Assembly (NCBI GenBank): GCA_011799875.1
Contig: CM022303.1
Span: 191,815,700 to 191,879,699 of the forward strand
Length of the DNA: 64,000 nucleotides
Direction of reading: 5' to 3'
Source of the DNA: Thinopyrum elongatum
Lineage: Eukaryota; Streptophyta; Magnoliopsida; Poales; Poaceae
Positions 1-11,881 of the stretch are shown in pieces. The position numbers were made by a program, and so were the translations under genes. The stretch's first letter is position 1. Each line of letters begins with the position of its first letter. The notes under the pieces were generated by a model. The model was not told the origin of the DNA, did no database searches, and saw only the letters and a program-made list of their open reading frames with translations.

Positions 1-345
1 GGCTGGGGCCCGGATTGTTGGGGGTCCCCACCGTCGGTTGTCATAGGGGTCGCCTCCCCTATGTCTTCGGCGACCGAGGTATTAACTTCGGGCGCCTTCT
101 CGACAGCCTCGCCCGCCCCTCCGCGGCCAGGAGAGGTCCTTTGGGATAACACCTCGGTGTCATCCATGATGATAGGCGAGGGGGCTCATGGCGGCATCTC
201 GCTCTCTGCCATCTCAGGTAGCAGAGAATTCCCCTCCGATAGCGAAGAATTCAGAAGATCGCGGGGAGGGCTGAAAGGTACATGGCATAATAACTTATAT
301 AATGAAAATAGGAAAACTGAAGATAAATAGTGAGTATCTAAATAA

Positions 346-1710
346 TTACGATTCGGCCAGGGGCTTCGCCCTGGAAGGCTTTTTGGAGACCAGCTGGGCA
401 TCTAAGTCCGAACTGTCCTGGAGGATCATCTTCCCCCTCTTGGGTGCCTCCCCCTTCGGGGCTTCGGAGGCCGCCCTCTTCTTCTTCCTCCCCTTACGAG
501 GGGAGTCACTTTCCACCTCCTCCTCCTCTTCCTCTTCCTTGTCCCCCTCATTGGAGGAGGGAGTTTCGGTCTCTGCGGACATAGCGTCCGAAGGACCCTT
601 GTGGCAGGGGCACCCTTGACCTCCTTGCCCTTCTTCTTCTTGGCCTTCTTCTCCGGCGCTTGATACGGCGTCGGGACCAGCATCTCCATTAATTGGGAAG
701 TGGCTGGGTTCTCTGGCAGCGGCGCCGGACAGTTGATCCACTCCGCCTTTGCCGTCCAGCCCTATATGAAATACAGGCAATGTGACTTACATTATATTCA
801 AAATACTGACCGGATACATCTTCGGAAAGGTTATGCTTACCGCTGAGGCCGGATTCTTGATGTCGAGTCCGATATCCTCGGTCTTCTTTGGCCACGTTTT
901 TTGGGCCTTGAAGAGCTGCTTCCAAATATCTTCGTGCGTTGTGCCGAAGAAGCGCTTCAGGGTCCGTGGCTCCTTCGGATTGAACTCCCACATATGAGAG
1001 GCCCGGAGTTGGCAAGGGAGAGTGCGGCGGAAGAGCATCACCTGAATCACATTTGTGAGACCGGTGTTTTTGCCTATCATGTTGGTGATGCATTTTTGCA
1101 GCATCTACACCTCCACTGTGGATCCCCAATCCATGCCCTTGGCGGTCCACAAGGTGAGCCTCGTAGGGCGTCCGGATCTGAAGTCGGGTGTGGCCGCCCA
1201 CTTGGCGTCGCGGGGCTCGGTGATGTAGAACCACTCCTACTGCCACACCTTGACAGTCTCCACAAAAGCCCCCTTGGGCCAGACGGCGTTGGGGAGCTTG
1301 CTCACCATGGCTCCGCCGTAGTCCACGTGTTGTCTATCGACCACCTTCGGCTTTAGATTGAAAACCTTAAGCCATAGGCCAAAGTGTGGCGGGATGCGGA
1401 GGAGAGCCTCGCACACGACGATGAACGCCGATATGTGGAGGAAGGAGTTCGGGGCTAGATCATGGAAATATAGCCCGTAATAGAACATGAGACCTCGGAC
1501 GAAGGGATGGAGGGGAAACCCTAGCCCTCGGAGGAAATAAGGGATGAATATGACCCTCTCACCAGGCTCCGAAGTGGGGATGACCTGATCCTTGGCAGGA
1601 AGCCTGTGCACGATATTCGCGGACAGATAGCCCGCGCCCCGGAGCTCCTTGACGTCCTTCTCGGTGACGGAGGAGGCCTCCCACTTGCCCTTGGAGCCGG
1701 ATCCAGACAT
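346..1710 (-). pseudogene. antisense extra ORF with putative gypsy-type transposon domain, two stops
   Basis: The frame starts at ATG 1710 (leftward, MSGSGSKGKW) and reads to about 787, broken only by TAG at 1237-1239 and TAG at 1105-1107. Residues around SANIVHRLPAKDQ, FLRGLGFPLHPFVRG and PCQLRASHMWEF look like the plant 'gypsy type transposase' domain family. Its function is unknown, but it is carried as an extra ORF by Tat-lineage elements. A donor-like GTAAGT at 785-790 ends the first part. The continuation (780-346) is acidic and Lys-rich, with an E/K-rich nuclear-type tract. A further intron is plausible between a GTAATT donor near 352 and a TTTCAG acceptor near 273, with coding-like sequence running to the left edge. 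Exon borders are inferred. The two stops make this copy inactive unless read through. Confidence 0.75.
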
Positions 1711-1805
1711 GGCGGAGGGAAAGATTGGGATTTTGGACGCTGGAGCTCAGAGGAAGGGAAGGCAGGAGCTGGAAGAAGGCGTGGGGAAAAAGGAGGAATC
1801 TTTAC

Positions 1806-1814
1806 CCTCTTATA
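1806..1814 (-). promoter_or_regulatory. TATA-like box for the antisense ORF
   Basis: On the minus strand this reads TATAAGAGG, about 100 bases before the ATG at 1710. That spacing suits a plant core promoter with a short leader. It would let the extra ORF be transcribed independently of the LTR and against the element's own direction. Inference from position and sequence only. Confidence 0.45.
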
Positions 1815-2238
1815 GGCAGTGAAATACCAAACGCCCCCCTTCTCAAGCCTTAAAACTCGCCTGTTCCCAAAGAGATCGTGTGAACGGCACGGTTGGATTA
1901 CCCAAAACCGTATTGATGAGGATTCCGTAATGGGCAGGCACGATCTCTGTTTTGACTGGACGTGCCAATGGAGGCTATGCCTCGAAACACGAAACGGGAG
2001 GCATGAAAATGGTTCGAAGTGTTAAAGAGCCAGATATGATGCTTCGCCGAAAAAGTTGTCAGTAAAGGACACTGTTTTATTTTGGTATCTTGCCTTCGTG
2101 GCTAAGGGTTAAATTAATTGTACAGAGCTGGACACAGATCCTGTGTGCAGGGAGTTATCTTAAAATGTTTGGGAGAAGGAACCCGCCTTGCAATGCCGAA
2201 GACAATCCGCGTGCCGAACACATCGTCATCGAAGACTG

Positions 2239-2251
2239 GTTTAGGGGCTAC
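2239..2251 (+). promoter_or_regulatory. polypurine tract of the Tat-lineage element
   Basis: GGTTTAGGGGCTA lies directly before the LTR start TGAGGG at 2252. A purine-rich tract abutting the U3 end primes plus-strand DNA synthesis in LTR retrotransposons. Its position fixes the element as plus-oriented and the LTR as the 3' one. Confidence 0.6.
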
Positions 2252-2724
2252 TGAGGGAGTCCTGGATTAGGGGGTCCTCGGGTGTTTGGACTATTTGACA
2301 TGGTCCGGACTGATGGGCCGTGAAGATAAAAACAGAAGACTTTCTCCCGTGTCTGGGTAGGACTCCTATATGCATGGATGGCAAGATTGGTGTCCGGATA
2401 TGTTATTTCCTTTCCCCACAAACCGACTCTGTACAACCCTAGACCCCTCCGGTGTGTATATAAACCGGAGGGTTTAGTCCGTAGAGGCTATCAAATTCTC
2501 ATAGGCTAGACAGCTAGGGTTTAGCCATTACGATCTCGAGGTAGATCAACTCTTGTAACCCCTATACTCATTGAATACAATCAAGCAGGACATAGGGTTT
2601 TACCTCCTTTAAGAGGGCCCGAACCTGGGTAAACATCGTGTCCCCATCGTCCCTTGTTACCATTGATCCTCAGACGCACAGTTCGGGACCCCCTACCCGA
2701 GATCTGCCGGTTTTAACACCGACA
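2252..2724 (+). repeat. 3' LTR of the Tat-lineage element (473 bp)
   Basis: The LTR begins TGAGGGAGTCCTGG and ends AACACCGACA (TG...CA). It holds a TATA box (TGTATATAAACC near 2455-2466) followed by a leader-like stretch and an AATACAATCA poly(A)-like signal near 2575, so U3-R-U5 read on the plus strand. The sequence type is one I associate with abundant Triticeae gypsy families. The partner LTR is outside the window, so no TSD can be tested. Confidence 0.8.
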
Positions 2725-2744
2725 GAGAGACCCCCGTCATAATT

Positions 2745-2995
2745 TTCCTACATTGTTCGTTTGATTCATAGGATAGAATGCTATAGGATTTTTTTCCCTA
2801 TGAAATCATGTGTCAATTGGCAATCTAGCATCCACTCCAACTTTTTTTTCACTTCCTTTGTTTTTCCTGTGTCAAACACTCTCGGTTTTTTTTAGGGGAA
2901 CACTGTGTTAATGCTATGGGATTCAAGTGGACATGCCATTCCAATCCTTTATTTTTCCTATTCCTGCGTTTTAAGTTCCTACGAAGAGAGTACTT
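2745..2995. repeat. fragment of a small DNA transposon (same family as 11487-11881)
   Basis: Motifs such as TTGATTCATAGGAT, CCATTCCAATCC and TTTTTCCTATTCCTGCGTTTT match the style of the MITE-like elements at 11487-11881 and 60430-60868. Ends are not clear, so this is a decayed copy. Confidence 0.45.
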
Positions 2996-3971
2996 GCTCT
3001 AAATGATGTGTCGTTGCTAGAGCCGCCTATATTAATTAACCATGCTCTAAAAAGGTGGACCAGCTTTGGCTATACTATACTGTACTAGGTTAGTATGTGA
3101 CCTTGCGCTTGGCTCTTCGCCTCTTCCGAAAGTCGAACAATAATGATGGTACTACAGTAGTACTTCTGGCAATCTGACACCAAATGAACTGCTGCATGTC
3201 CACCGCTTGTAAGCAAAAGTTTATCCTCGTGCTGCGAGCCACCGCGCACCCGTGGGCGAGGGAGAAGGCGTAGTAAGCAAGCTTCTCGTCGTTCTACGAG
3301 TTGACGGGACACATCAAAGTTATTTAGTACTCTCTCCAAAAAGGGCCGACCATGTCCATGGCTACCATCCCGTGCTCTATCATTGAGTACATGCACTCTT
3401 CACATGCCATCGAGGAGAAAAAATATTGCGTAGTACGTGTCATCGAAGTGCACGACTCACTTACTCACCGCTTATCTCCATTTTCTTCCATGACACGTGC
3501 ACCTTGATGCTAGATGCCCCGCGTGTTGGCAAAAGGATGAACAAAGCTCACGTAAAAAAATAGTGGAAGAACATAGATTCCCGACGACCGAGAAGGAGCA
3601 AGGAACCATGTGGTGGAGCGTCTGCACTCATAATATTTTATATTATTCAGCGATATAAAATCAACCAAATCTCTCCACATTCCCGACGACCTATTCAGAG
3701 TACCATTCTATAGTGTGAGAATAACTTTGAATGTTACCTCCGTGGGACACCTAGTTACTCCAGCAGCCCGTATCGCTTCTCGCTCCTCATCCTTATAGCC
3801 TGCTGACTGTACCTTATATACACTTGCTCTTTGAGCAAAGGCCTCCCTAAGCACGCATTAATTTCCTGGGCAAGCTTCTTTCTACTCAATGTTGCGTGCA
3901 CTTTGAGCATGTTGGCAACTCCACTGCTAGCTTGCTGGCTCATCTTGCAATTGACGCTGACACATTGCAGC
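2996..3971. other. unassigned interior of CACTA A, two short minus-strand ORFs
   Basis: Two minus-strand ORFs of 103 (3085-3396) and 72 residues (3755-3973) lie here. Neither shows a recognised domain. The second has a short charged stretch (TLSRKKLAQEINACLGR) that looks protein-like, but there is no supporting promoter or splice context. Nothing else was recognised. Confidence 0.3.
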
Positions 3972-4470
3972 ACTCCTACAAGGCCTAGAGGTTAATTTGA
4001 GAACAAGTACCTCGAGGTTAATTTGACAGACATGCCTTATAGGTTGACAAAAGTTATATCACTTTTTTTGGAAAGATGTAGTGAAGTAACACGATAGACC
4101 TTCTTTCAAGCCAATTAACATGTGTTCAAAAAACAAAAATTGTCAAAAAGTAATGCGATAGACCTTCGATTAACATGTGTTCAAAAAACAAGTACTCCTG
4201 CAAGACCCAGAGGTTAATTTGAGAACAAATACCTCGAGGTTAATTTGACAGACATGCCTTATAGGTTAACAAAAGTCATATCACTTTTTTTGGAAAGATG
4301 TCATGAAGTAACACGATAGACCTTCTTCCAAGCCAATTAACATGTGTTCAAAAAACAAAAATTATCAAAAAGTAATGCGATAGACCTTCTTTCAAGTCAA
4401 TTAGCATGTGTTCAAAAAAATTTATCAAAAAGTAACGCGATAGACCTTCGATTAACATGTGTTCAAAAAA
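3972..4470. repeat. 222-bp tandem duplication with 65-bp internal subrepeats
   Basis: ACTCCTRCAAGRCC followed by AGAGGTTAATTTGAGAAC recurs at 3972 and 4194, so the unit is 222 bp. Within each unit, GATAGACCTTC...TTAACATGTGTTCAAAAAA recurs several times at about 65-bp spacing. The units differ by scattered substitutions, so the duplication is not very recent. Confidence 0.8.
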
Positions 4471-4501
4471 TAAAAAATGTCAAAAATTACAAAACAAAGA
4501 C

Positions 4502-4584
4502 CTCGACATTAACTAGATGGATGGGTCACTGTAAAGGTTTATTATAAACCTTTGCAGTAACCCATCCCTCTAGTTAATATCGAG
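4502..4584. repeat. 83-bp near-perfect palindrome
   Basis: The left arm (4502 onward, CTCGACATTAACTAGATGG...) and right arm (to 4584, ...CTAGTTAATATCGAG) are reverse complements across nearly the whole length, centred near 4543 at GGTTTATTATAAACC. Only a few mismatches or one-base shifts occur. Transcribed from either strand it would fold into a long hairpin. It may be a very short MITE or two juxtaposed terminal inverted repeats. Confidence 0.8.
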
Positions 4585-5352
4585 TCCACTTCCCATCCGG
4601 TCACCCATCTCATGACTACTCCAGCCTCAGAACAGTTAACTTGGGAGTTCTATTAGATGAGCTATCGGTAGGGAAGCTGGTCCTTGCTGATATAGGATGC
4701 CTCTTCGTATCCTTTATGGCGTACCCGAATGACCGCCTGTTGCCGCCCAATGGCCAATGCCACGTCCCCCGCAAATGTAGAAGCGTCCCTCCCTCGTCTA
4801 GCTGGTTCGCGCGTTTTCCCCTGTTTTTTGCCGCCTGCCCACCTATAGAACCGCCTCGCGCCGGCCAATTCCTCTCCAAACACCACGGGAGGCGATTGAA
4901 CCGAACAAGTCTAACTTGTTTCTAGTGGGTACATTGACGTGCCATCAAAAGGGTGTGATAGCTGACTCTGGCAAAATAATTGACTACCACGTTGGCATAC
5001 ATGCATGAGCATGGAGCCCACTTGTCAGGGTGCTGGACGGAGGAAGGAACACAAGAAAAAATGGAGCATGGAAGGGTGCGAATCGATTGGCTCACGTGTG
5101 ATGACCACTGGAGCAATCCACTCAGATTGTACTACGTTAAAAAATTCATGCTAACACTTGGTTTTGACTATTGATAAGATTTTACATAGGGCCTAATGTA
5201 TTCTTCAAGGTTGCCTTTGACTATTGATAAGATTTTATATAATTTGAAAATTATATCATTCGAAGATCCTTTCACATTCCGTTTTAAAAAAAAAAGATCC
5301 TTTCACGTACGAATTTGACGGTATGATTTGAGCAACTTGCATGTCCTATACT
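4585..5352. other. unassigned sequence
   Basis: Overlapping short ORFs occur on both strands at 4616-4925, as expected of a GC-richer stretch, and none shows a domain. A short direct repeat (TTGACTATTGATAAGATTTTA near 5162 and 5219) and A-rich tracts near 5285 are visible. No gene call is supported. Confidence 0.4.
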
Positions 5353-5737
5353 GCTTCTGTTTGGATACTCTAACTTAGCTAGAGGTTAGACTAACTCATG
5401 ACTAACCCTGAACTAACTCTAGCCAAAGAGGTGTTTTCATGACAGGGTTAGATTGACAATAAATGCACTTGATGGAGAGAGAAAAGTGATTTTTCAGTGG
5501 GCCCCACGAGAACTAGCTCCAATTAGCACCACTTGGCTGGCGGGATAGAGAGAGCAAAGTGATTTTTCAGTGGGCCCAATGAGAACTATCTCCAATTAGC
5601 ACCTCTTGTGTGGGATAGGTTTTTTTGGTGAGTTTGGTGCAACTTGCTCCAATTTAACCCTCATGTTTGGATACTTTAGGGCTATTTGAGCCCCAACTAG
5701 CTCAAACTAACTCTAACCCATGGATCCAAACAGGGCC
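5353..5737. mobile_element. MITE-like element with terminal inverted repeats
   Basis: The left end TTCTGTTTGGATACTCTAAC is mirrored by the right end GTTAGAG...ATCCAAACAGGGCC read in reverse. The interior has no ORF but carries a 73-bp-spaced direct repeat (AAGTGATTTTTCAGTGGGCC at 5484 and 5557). Ends of the GGGCCTGTTTGGAT type are common on grass hAT- or PIF-like MITEs. The superfamily cannot be fixed because the TSD is unclear. Confidence 0.6.
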
Positions 5738-6660
5738 AAAATTAGTCTCGAAAAACGCATTAAGCCCTATATACATGGACAGACAGAGTACATGATACTA
5801 GAAAACACTCACCATTAGTAGTAGTTCATTGGTTGGTTTCAATTTTTGATTCAGTTGCTGTGCTGCTACCGTCCAATATTCGCGTGTGGTTGTTTCTAGA
5901 ATAAAAAAAAGGAGGTAGTACTTACTGTGGGAAAGGTGAAGTGATGGTTGCTTCACCCGAGCAACTTATTACTCTGGGAATATTGGAGTACCTGCAGATT
6001 CAACGAAGAGAGAAATGATGGTTGCTTCGTCCGAGCAACTTACTGTGGCGAAGGTGGGGCTCTGTGATTTGACTGCTCACTAGTCATTATTACTATGGTG
6101 CAATGACCGGGGTGAATCTTCCCTGTAGTTGTGCATTCAATATTGCTGCATGGCAGGTGGAGCCGGATGAACGAAGTTGAATTATTTCTGGCATTGCTAT
6201 AATCCTTCAGGATTTGTTTATATGTACGCATAATTTTTCAGCATAATGAAATTGTACTGTGATGCTATGAAGGTTTCAACTTTGGTACCCGCAGAAAGAA
6301 AAAAAGGTTTCAACTTAGGATTCATGTGTCCTCTTGCCTCAAGATTGTCTCATTACAACATTCCATCAAATACAAATGAAACTACCATGGCTGCTAATGC
6401 ATCTCAATGGTTCACAGATCAGCGCCAATATTCACATCACAACTGAAGACAAAGTTGTGAGAAGGTGTACAAATAAAGAAAAATATATAATTGATCGATG
6501 TTATTCGTAGGCATCGCTCCATTTCCTGGGCACAGTGTTCATTGGTTGGCAGCTAGTTTCACCCAGCTCTGTAGCCAAAAAAGAGGTGTATGGAGGACAT
6601 CAAAATCCGATCATTTTGTGCAGCTCCACTAAAATCGAGCTGATCATCCCTGTTTGCAAA
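5738..6660. other. unassigned sequence
   Basis: A short imperfect direct repeat around TGATGGTTGCTTC...CGAGCAACTTA occurs near 5943 and 6014. Small ORFs on both strands have no recognisable domains. No gene, RNA or element end was seen. Confidence 0.35.
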
Positions 6661-7789
6661 GATATTCAGTCAGTGTGATTACAATAATAGTGGAACTAGA
6701 TGATGAAACATAACACACACAAATAGAAGCCGATCAGCTCTGCGATCTCTCTTTAGGGCTAACTACTTGTTGGAGAAGATTAGGCACGGAGTTGGATGAG
6801 GAGGATAGCAAAACCAATCTCCCTTTCTGCAGTCCCATAGAAATGTAAAAATGTTGCCCGTGTGACATTTTGGCAGAACTGCACAAAACACTCTTAAGAA
6901 AAAAGTGATTTGTGCAATTCACCAAAAGGTCGCAATAGCAACGAGGTGAAATGGATAGCCCTGTTTGCAAAAGGAGGTAGAAAGGAAACAATTACTGCCC
7001 AATAACATGAGTTGAAGACACATTCGCCGACAAAAAAGAAGCATATTCCATGTAATAAGGGAAAGATAGCAGCATGGTGGTTTATCAAAAATGGTTTGAG
7101 GACAAGATTGCAAGATGGAAAGTACGCTGGCCGAGATACGTTTTAAGCAAACAACTAAAGAAGATCCACATGCAGGATTTTCCACATGCAGCAACGTGGG
7201 AAGATGGGCAGTGGAGCAAGGCCAGAGGAAGCTGTACCTGAGGGTCGTCGGGATGTAACTAGGAGGGCGCCGGTGGCCGGGATCTGCCCATACTGCGGCA
7301 GCGAGCAAATGGCGAAGGCCCTACCACGCCGGAGCTTGGTCAGAGAGAACGGCGGGTACTGCAGATCGGGACGTGCTGCCTCAATGCCGCCGAACGGAGA
7401 AATGATGCACATCCTCCCTTTCCGCCAGCGGACGGGATGCGGCCAGATCAGTGACCGACGGTGAGAGAGAGAGGCCACCTCCACCTTGTGTGAGATAGTG
7501 TGACGAGAGACAAACCCCGGCAGGTAGGCTCCATTGTATATAGTGGAGCGGATTTTTCTTTTTTCCCGACGACGATCATTTTATATTCTGTACGTGCCAT
7601 TGAGGAATATAACTTTATTTAATACTAACACGTCAAGTCAAACTTTGTTCCGTCTACGCGTGGTACACGACCCTCCTTCGAGTAAACAACTGCTACACAC
7701 GTCAAATTATCACGTGGGCTGCCTTTTCATACAGAAATGAACTCCACCGTGTACCGGCACGGGTGTGGCCGGGAACGAGATGTGAGTAC

Positions 7790-9075
7790 ATGCGTCGTGC
7801 GTGCACCTCTTCTTTAGGTGCAGGTACATACGTGGGTGGGGGTGAGAGAGATGGTTTGTGCGAAACAGAGGCAATGTATCGATGATATCTCAAACAAAAA
7901 AACGTAACATATGCAATGTGTGTGAAACAGAGTCATGGATATATCATATATAGAGGGAGTGATCCACGAGAAGAGAGTGGAGGGATCATCGGTGTGAGAT
8001 ATCGATAGAATCAAAAACAGGGATGAAGTGTGTGGGTGCGCGATCGATAAAGAGTGCCATCGAATTTGTGTTTGCCCACATCAAAGATACAAGGCGGCTG
8101 GCCTACTAGAATGTGAGAGGGCAGAGGTGCAGTTTTTCTCTGTGGCATGGATACCTACCTACAATGTTCGACTATCGGTGTGTGTGTGTGGGGGGGGGGG
8201 CAGAGACCTAACTATAGAGGTAGATCGACTAGTATATGTGTGGAGAAGGAGAGAGACCTAGCTATGTATTGAAGGAGATCGATCGGCATCCATGCATATG
8301 TGTAGCAGAGGAATAAGGTTGGGAGAAAGACAAAGGTAGAGTGTCAGAGGGTTGGTGGTGGAGTTGCTTCTCACAAATGGTGGGAGAGGCCTGCTAGACA
8401 AACGGAGGGTACGAGTGCAATATCAATAAGAGAGGGGATGTCTGCATGTCTATGCACGTGTGTGTGAGAGACGAGTCGGGAGGTATGCAAGGATGATGAG
8501 GGGGACAATATGGTTGTGGTAAGCAGACGTAACTACATAGGAAGATCAATCGTCGTGTGTCCGAGAAAGGGAGAGACATAACTAGTGAGGTAAGTCGATC
8601 GGTGCGTGGGGAAAAAGAATTATAGTCGACCTAGCTATATGTAGGGAGATCGGTATGTATACATGCATGCATGTGTTAGAAGCAAATAAGGTCTGGAGAG
8701 ACGGACAGGGGGAGAGGGGTGCGGCTAGGAGGTGGTGTGAGAGGCCTGCTATGTCGAGGGGGGAGGAGTGTGCGAGTATGAGATCGATGAAAAGAGGGGC
8801 GGGAGTGTGCACCTGTGTGGAACCGTATTGGACATAGGGGGGCATGGACGGTGAGAAGAGAAGAGGGGAAGTGTGTGTTTGTGGTAGGCACACTTGGCTA
8901 GAGAGGTATATCGACCGGTGTGTGCCGGAAAGAAGGAGCCGGGGGGCCTACACACACCGTGGGTGAACGACCTAAAGAGAAATAATGAATGTGCGGGATG
9001 GAGGGGACGCTGAGGGAGGGTGAGAGGGGGGCGGGCGTGTGCATGCACGATAGAAAGTTAGCTCTAGCTACAAAG
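7790..9075. repeat. purine-rich GAGAGA/TGTGTG low-complexity region
   Basis: The plus strand is dominated by GAGAG, GTGTG and GGGAGA tracts, including a G10 run after TGTGTGTG near 8178-8200, and by repeated short phrases such as GACCTAACTA...GTAGATCGA. Long minus-strand ORFs here are Ser/Pro/His-rich by-products of base composition. Copy B shows the same at 56290-57600. It lies upstream of the TnpA-like gene. Confidence 0.7.
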
Positions 9076-10659
9076 AGAAGAAGATCGTGAAGGTGTAAAA
9101 GACGAACAGATATCATAATTCATTATAAAAAGGGGATTTGGATATTTGAAGAAGATATCATAGCGTTTTAAACCGACGCATGCATGAATGAATATATATA
9201 ATGGTGATACGCATGGTGTGGTTATGAACATGTTATACTACATATAATATATAGAACATTGATTATAATTTGGGATAATGTGTGGCTTTTGCAGCTCAGG
9301 GCTAAATACTTGTCATAATGTAGGGGGCGGGGCACTATACTTTGTGTGATAAACATGGTGTATGTATGGAACATGGTTTAGAATATGAATATCTAGTTGG
9401 TACATCAAATGTACTATTATTTGGAATCAACATCAAGTGTATTCAAAAATTTGAATTCGAGTTCATATAGTACACATAGTTCATATCTATCTCTATAGTA
9501 ATCATGTGGTGTGTTGTAAAGATAATACACGAATGATGGTTTAAGTTGGCAACAATCATGATTGTAGATTCTTATTCAAATAGAGAAACAAATTCAAATT
9601 TAGTTCGAATTGCAGCGGTAGTATAGACATTTGGAACGCACTAAAATGTTGGTATGAATAGGTTACATGCATTATACAGCCAGCGAAAAATTTTAATTGG
9701 ACATAACATGGATTCATAGCTTTGAATAGCATTTGTACAGTAAAACGGGACAAGACTCTCTTTGTGTGGTGCGAATAGTTTTATTTTTTTCGTTTTTTTC
9801 ATTGAGGGAAGTGCGAATTGATTTGGTACGTACAATATTACACCTTAGGCTTGTCCCTAAAATTCAACCCGCGCCTTGTTATATCCCGAAAATTCAGATA
9901 TCGTGCTCCCAAAACTCGCACCTTCACAACCCGCGCCTTGCTATCCCGAAATTACAACGCGCGCGAAAACTCCTTCCAGCTGCCAAATCCCGACACGCGA
10001 AATCCCCCTACTAACCCTAAGCCGAAAGGGCTGCTAGTTCAAATCGGTGGGGGTACTTTTGTAACACACCCTACATTTTGGACACGCGTGTCCCTAAGTC
10101 ATGGTTCCCCCCCCCTCCCATCGCCTCCTTTTCGCCATTAAAAATCCCAGGCCGCCATAACCTCTTTGCTCCAGCTGTGAAACCCCACCCTCCTCCGTCC
10201 GCCACCTCACCACTGCCCAGCCGGAGCCTCTTCCCCAACGATGTCGTCCACCGCAACAGCTCGACGTCCCTCATCCACCTCCCTGGATGAGGATCCGTCG
10301 TCGATCTCGTCATCCCGCCGGTTCAGCCGCCCCGTCCTCCACCTCCAAGGAGCTGCTCCGATGATCGCCTCATCTATCGCGGCTACTCCATCCCCACAGC
10401 GCCGCCTTAACCTGCTCCACCGGAACCGCAGCATCCTCATCGACTCCTCGGATGAAGCCGAGGCCTACTCGGCGCCACCAAACAGGTTGTACACTCATCG
10501 CATCGCACCTTCTCCTTAACTCGACCTCCTGGCGCTGACGGTGTTCCATCCTACACCCCCATGGCGCAGCTACCTCGAAGCTGGCGCCGCAGGCGACATC
10601 TCCACGGCGGCTCTCCCCCAGTGCGAGGCCCCTTCGGCGGTGGCGTCCATACCAGCCGG

Positions 10660-10870
10660 ATCTGCTGCTGCTGCTCCGGCTCTCGCTCGCTCGCGCTGCC
10701 GCTCGCGCTGCTACTGCTGCTCTAGCTCTCGCTGGCTCGCTCGCGCTGCTGCTCTGCTCTCCCCCTCACTCGTGCTGCTGCTCTGCTCTCCCTCTCGCTC
10801 GTGCTGCTGCTATGCTCTTGCTCTAACTCGCGCTGCTGATGCTGGTACACGGGCTGCTGCAGCTACATGA
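10660..10870. repeat. CTG/CTC-rich simple-sequence tract in intron 1
   Basis: Degenerate repeats of GCTCGCTCGCGCTGCTGCT lie between the first and second exons of the TnpA-like gene. An ORF through it (10541-10870) is Ala/Cys/Ser-rich and is judged a composition artefact. The paralogous tract is at 59345-59600. Confidence 0.65.
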
Positions 10871-11486
10871 GTTGCTGCTCTGGCTCTAGTTTGCGCAGCT
10901 CCTCCAGGCACTGCTGCTCCGGCTGCTATCTGCTACTGTGTTCCCCATCGATCACCTTCTGATTTAGATCACTGTTTCTCTACTACTAGTGCTCGAGCGG
11001 CCTAAACTACATGTGAAGTGCCTCTCTGCTACCAGTGCGTTCAGTTTCAACAGTACCATTCAGATTCCACAGTAAATTTCAGTTTCGACAGTTAAGTTCA
11101 GAGTCAACAGTTTTTACCTCATCTGTTGTAGTCAGGTGTTTTTTGGTGATGTAAATTTTACATCTATCACTTTTTGGTAATGTATTTTACATCATCTATT
11201 GGAGATGCTATTAGAATCCCACTTGAGATTAACGATGTCTGTCTTGTACTGCTTCAGCCTCGACGTCTTACAGCTCGCCGGAGCTGCTCCAACGACGGAA
11301 CCATCCATCACAATAGAGCAGTGCCCTGGACGCCGTCTACAGATTCCTCAGATCTTCCTCCACGCCTCCGACAGCCACCTCTGCCTCAACTTCTTCAGCG
11401 ACCAACCCAATGATGCTGAGGTCGACACGGCTATGGCAAAGAGGTTGTACACATCACTTATTACTCTACATTTATGTCGATCCATT

Positions 11487-11881
11487 AGGGCTATTTTGGT
11501 TCAAAGGAAAAACTTAAGGAAAAACATATCAATAGGAAATTTTCCTATGGCACTCTACTATTCAATTATTCATGCATTTTGTTGAAAGGAATGGAGCAAA
11601 ACATCCACCTGGACCTACTTTTCAAAGTCCTATGCATGAAAACAAGGCCAAGTGCATTAGTGGCAGAATAACATTCTAACTGTACACGCTTTCATATGGT
11701 TTCACTTTAATTTGGCCATGTTTCTTTGCATTCCTCTGCTCTTCCAATTCATGTGAACCAAACACCCAAGTTGACAGAAATCCTGTGTTTACAAATGCTC
11801 TGTTTCCCACGTGCATTCCTATCCTATTCTGGTGTTTTTCCTATCCCTACGTTTTTAGAATCCTGCAAGCCAAATGAGCCC
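11487..11881. mobile_element. MITE-like element in an intron of the TnpA-like gene
   Basis: The left end GGGCTATTTTGGTTCAAAGGA and right end ...GCCAAATGAGCCC are imperfect inverted repeats. The interior has inverted TTTTCCTATGGC / CCTATCCTATT blocks and no ORF. The same element sits at the same intron position in copy B (60430-60868), so it inserted before the two CACTA copies separated. Confidence 0.6.

Larger units (their letters stand above)
1..2724 (+). mobile_element. 3' part of a Tat-lineage Ty3/gypsy retrotransposon
   Basis: The stretch ends in a plus-oriented LTR (2252-2724) preceded by a purine tract, and carries an ORF on the opposite strand just inside that LTR. Grass Tat/Grande-type gypsy elements are known to carry extra antisense ORFs between pol and the 3' LTR, some with the 'putative gypsy-type transposon' domain. 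That matches this layout. The gag-pol part would lie left of the window. The family name is not certain from sequence alone. Confidence 0.75.

Noticed and set aside
7155..7484. Possible zinc-ribbon-like gene (CPYCGSEQ) at 7186-7464 and its parallel near 55630-55776
   Set aside because: Only one CXXC pair, the frame breaks soon after in copy B, and the opposite strand is equally open. Evidence is too weak to call a gene.
8394..9116. Overlapping minus-strand ORFs rich in Ser, Pro, His and Thr
   Set aside because: They are the complement of GAGAGA/TGTGTG low-complexity sequence, and the same artefact appears in copy B.
2725..10240. Search for the left terminus of CACTA A (CACTACAAAAAAAA)
   Set aside because: No matching terminus was found in this stretch, so the left end is taken to lie outside the window.
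10541..10870. 109-codon Ala/Cys/Ser-rich ORF
   Set aside because: It reads through a CTG/CTC simple-sequence tract inside an intron; the counterpart in copy B is in a different phase and composition.
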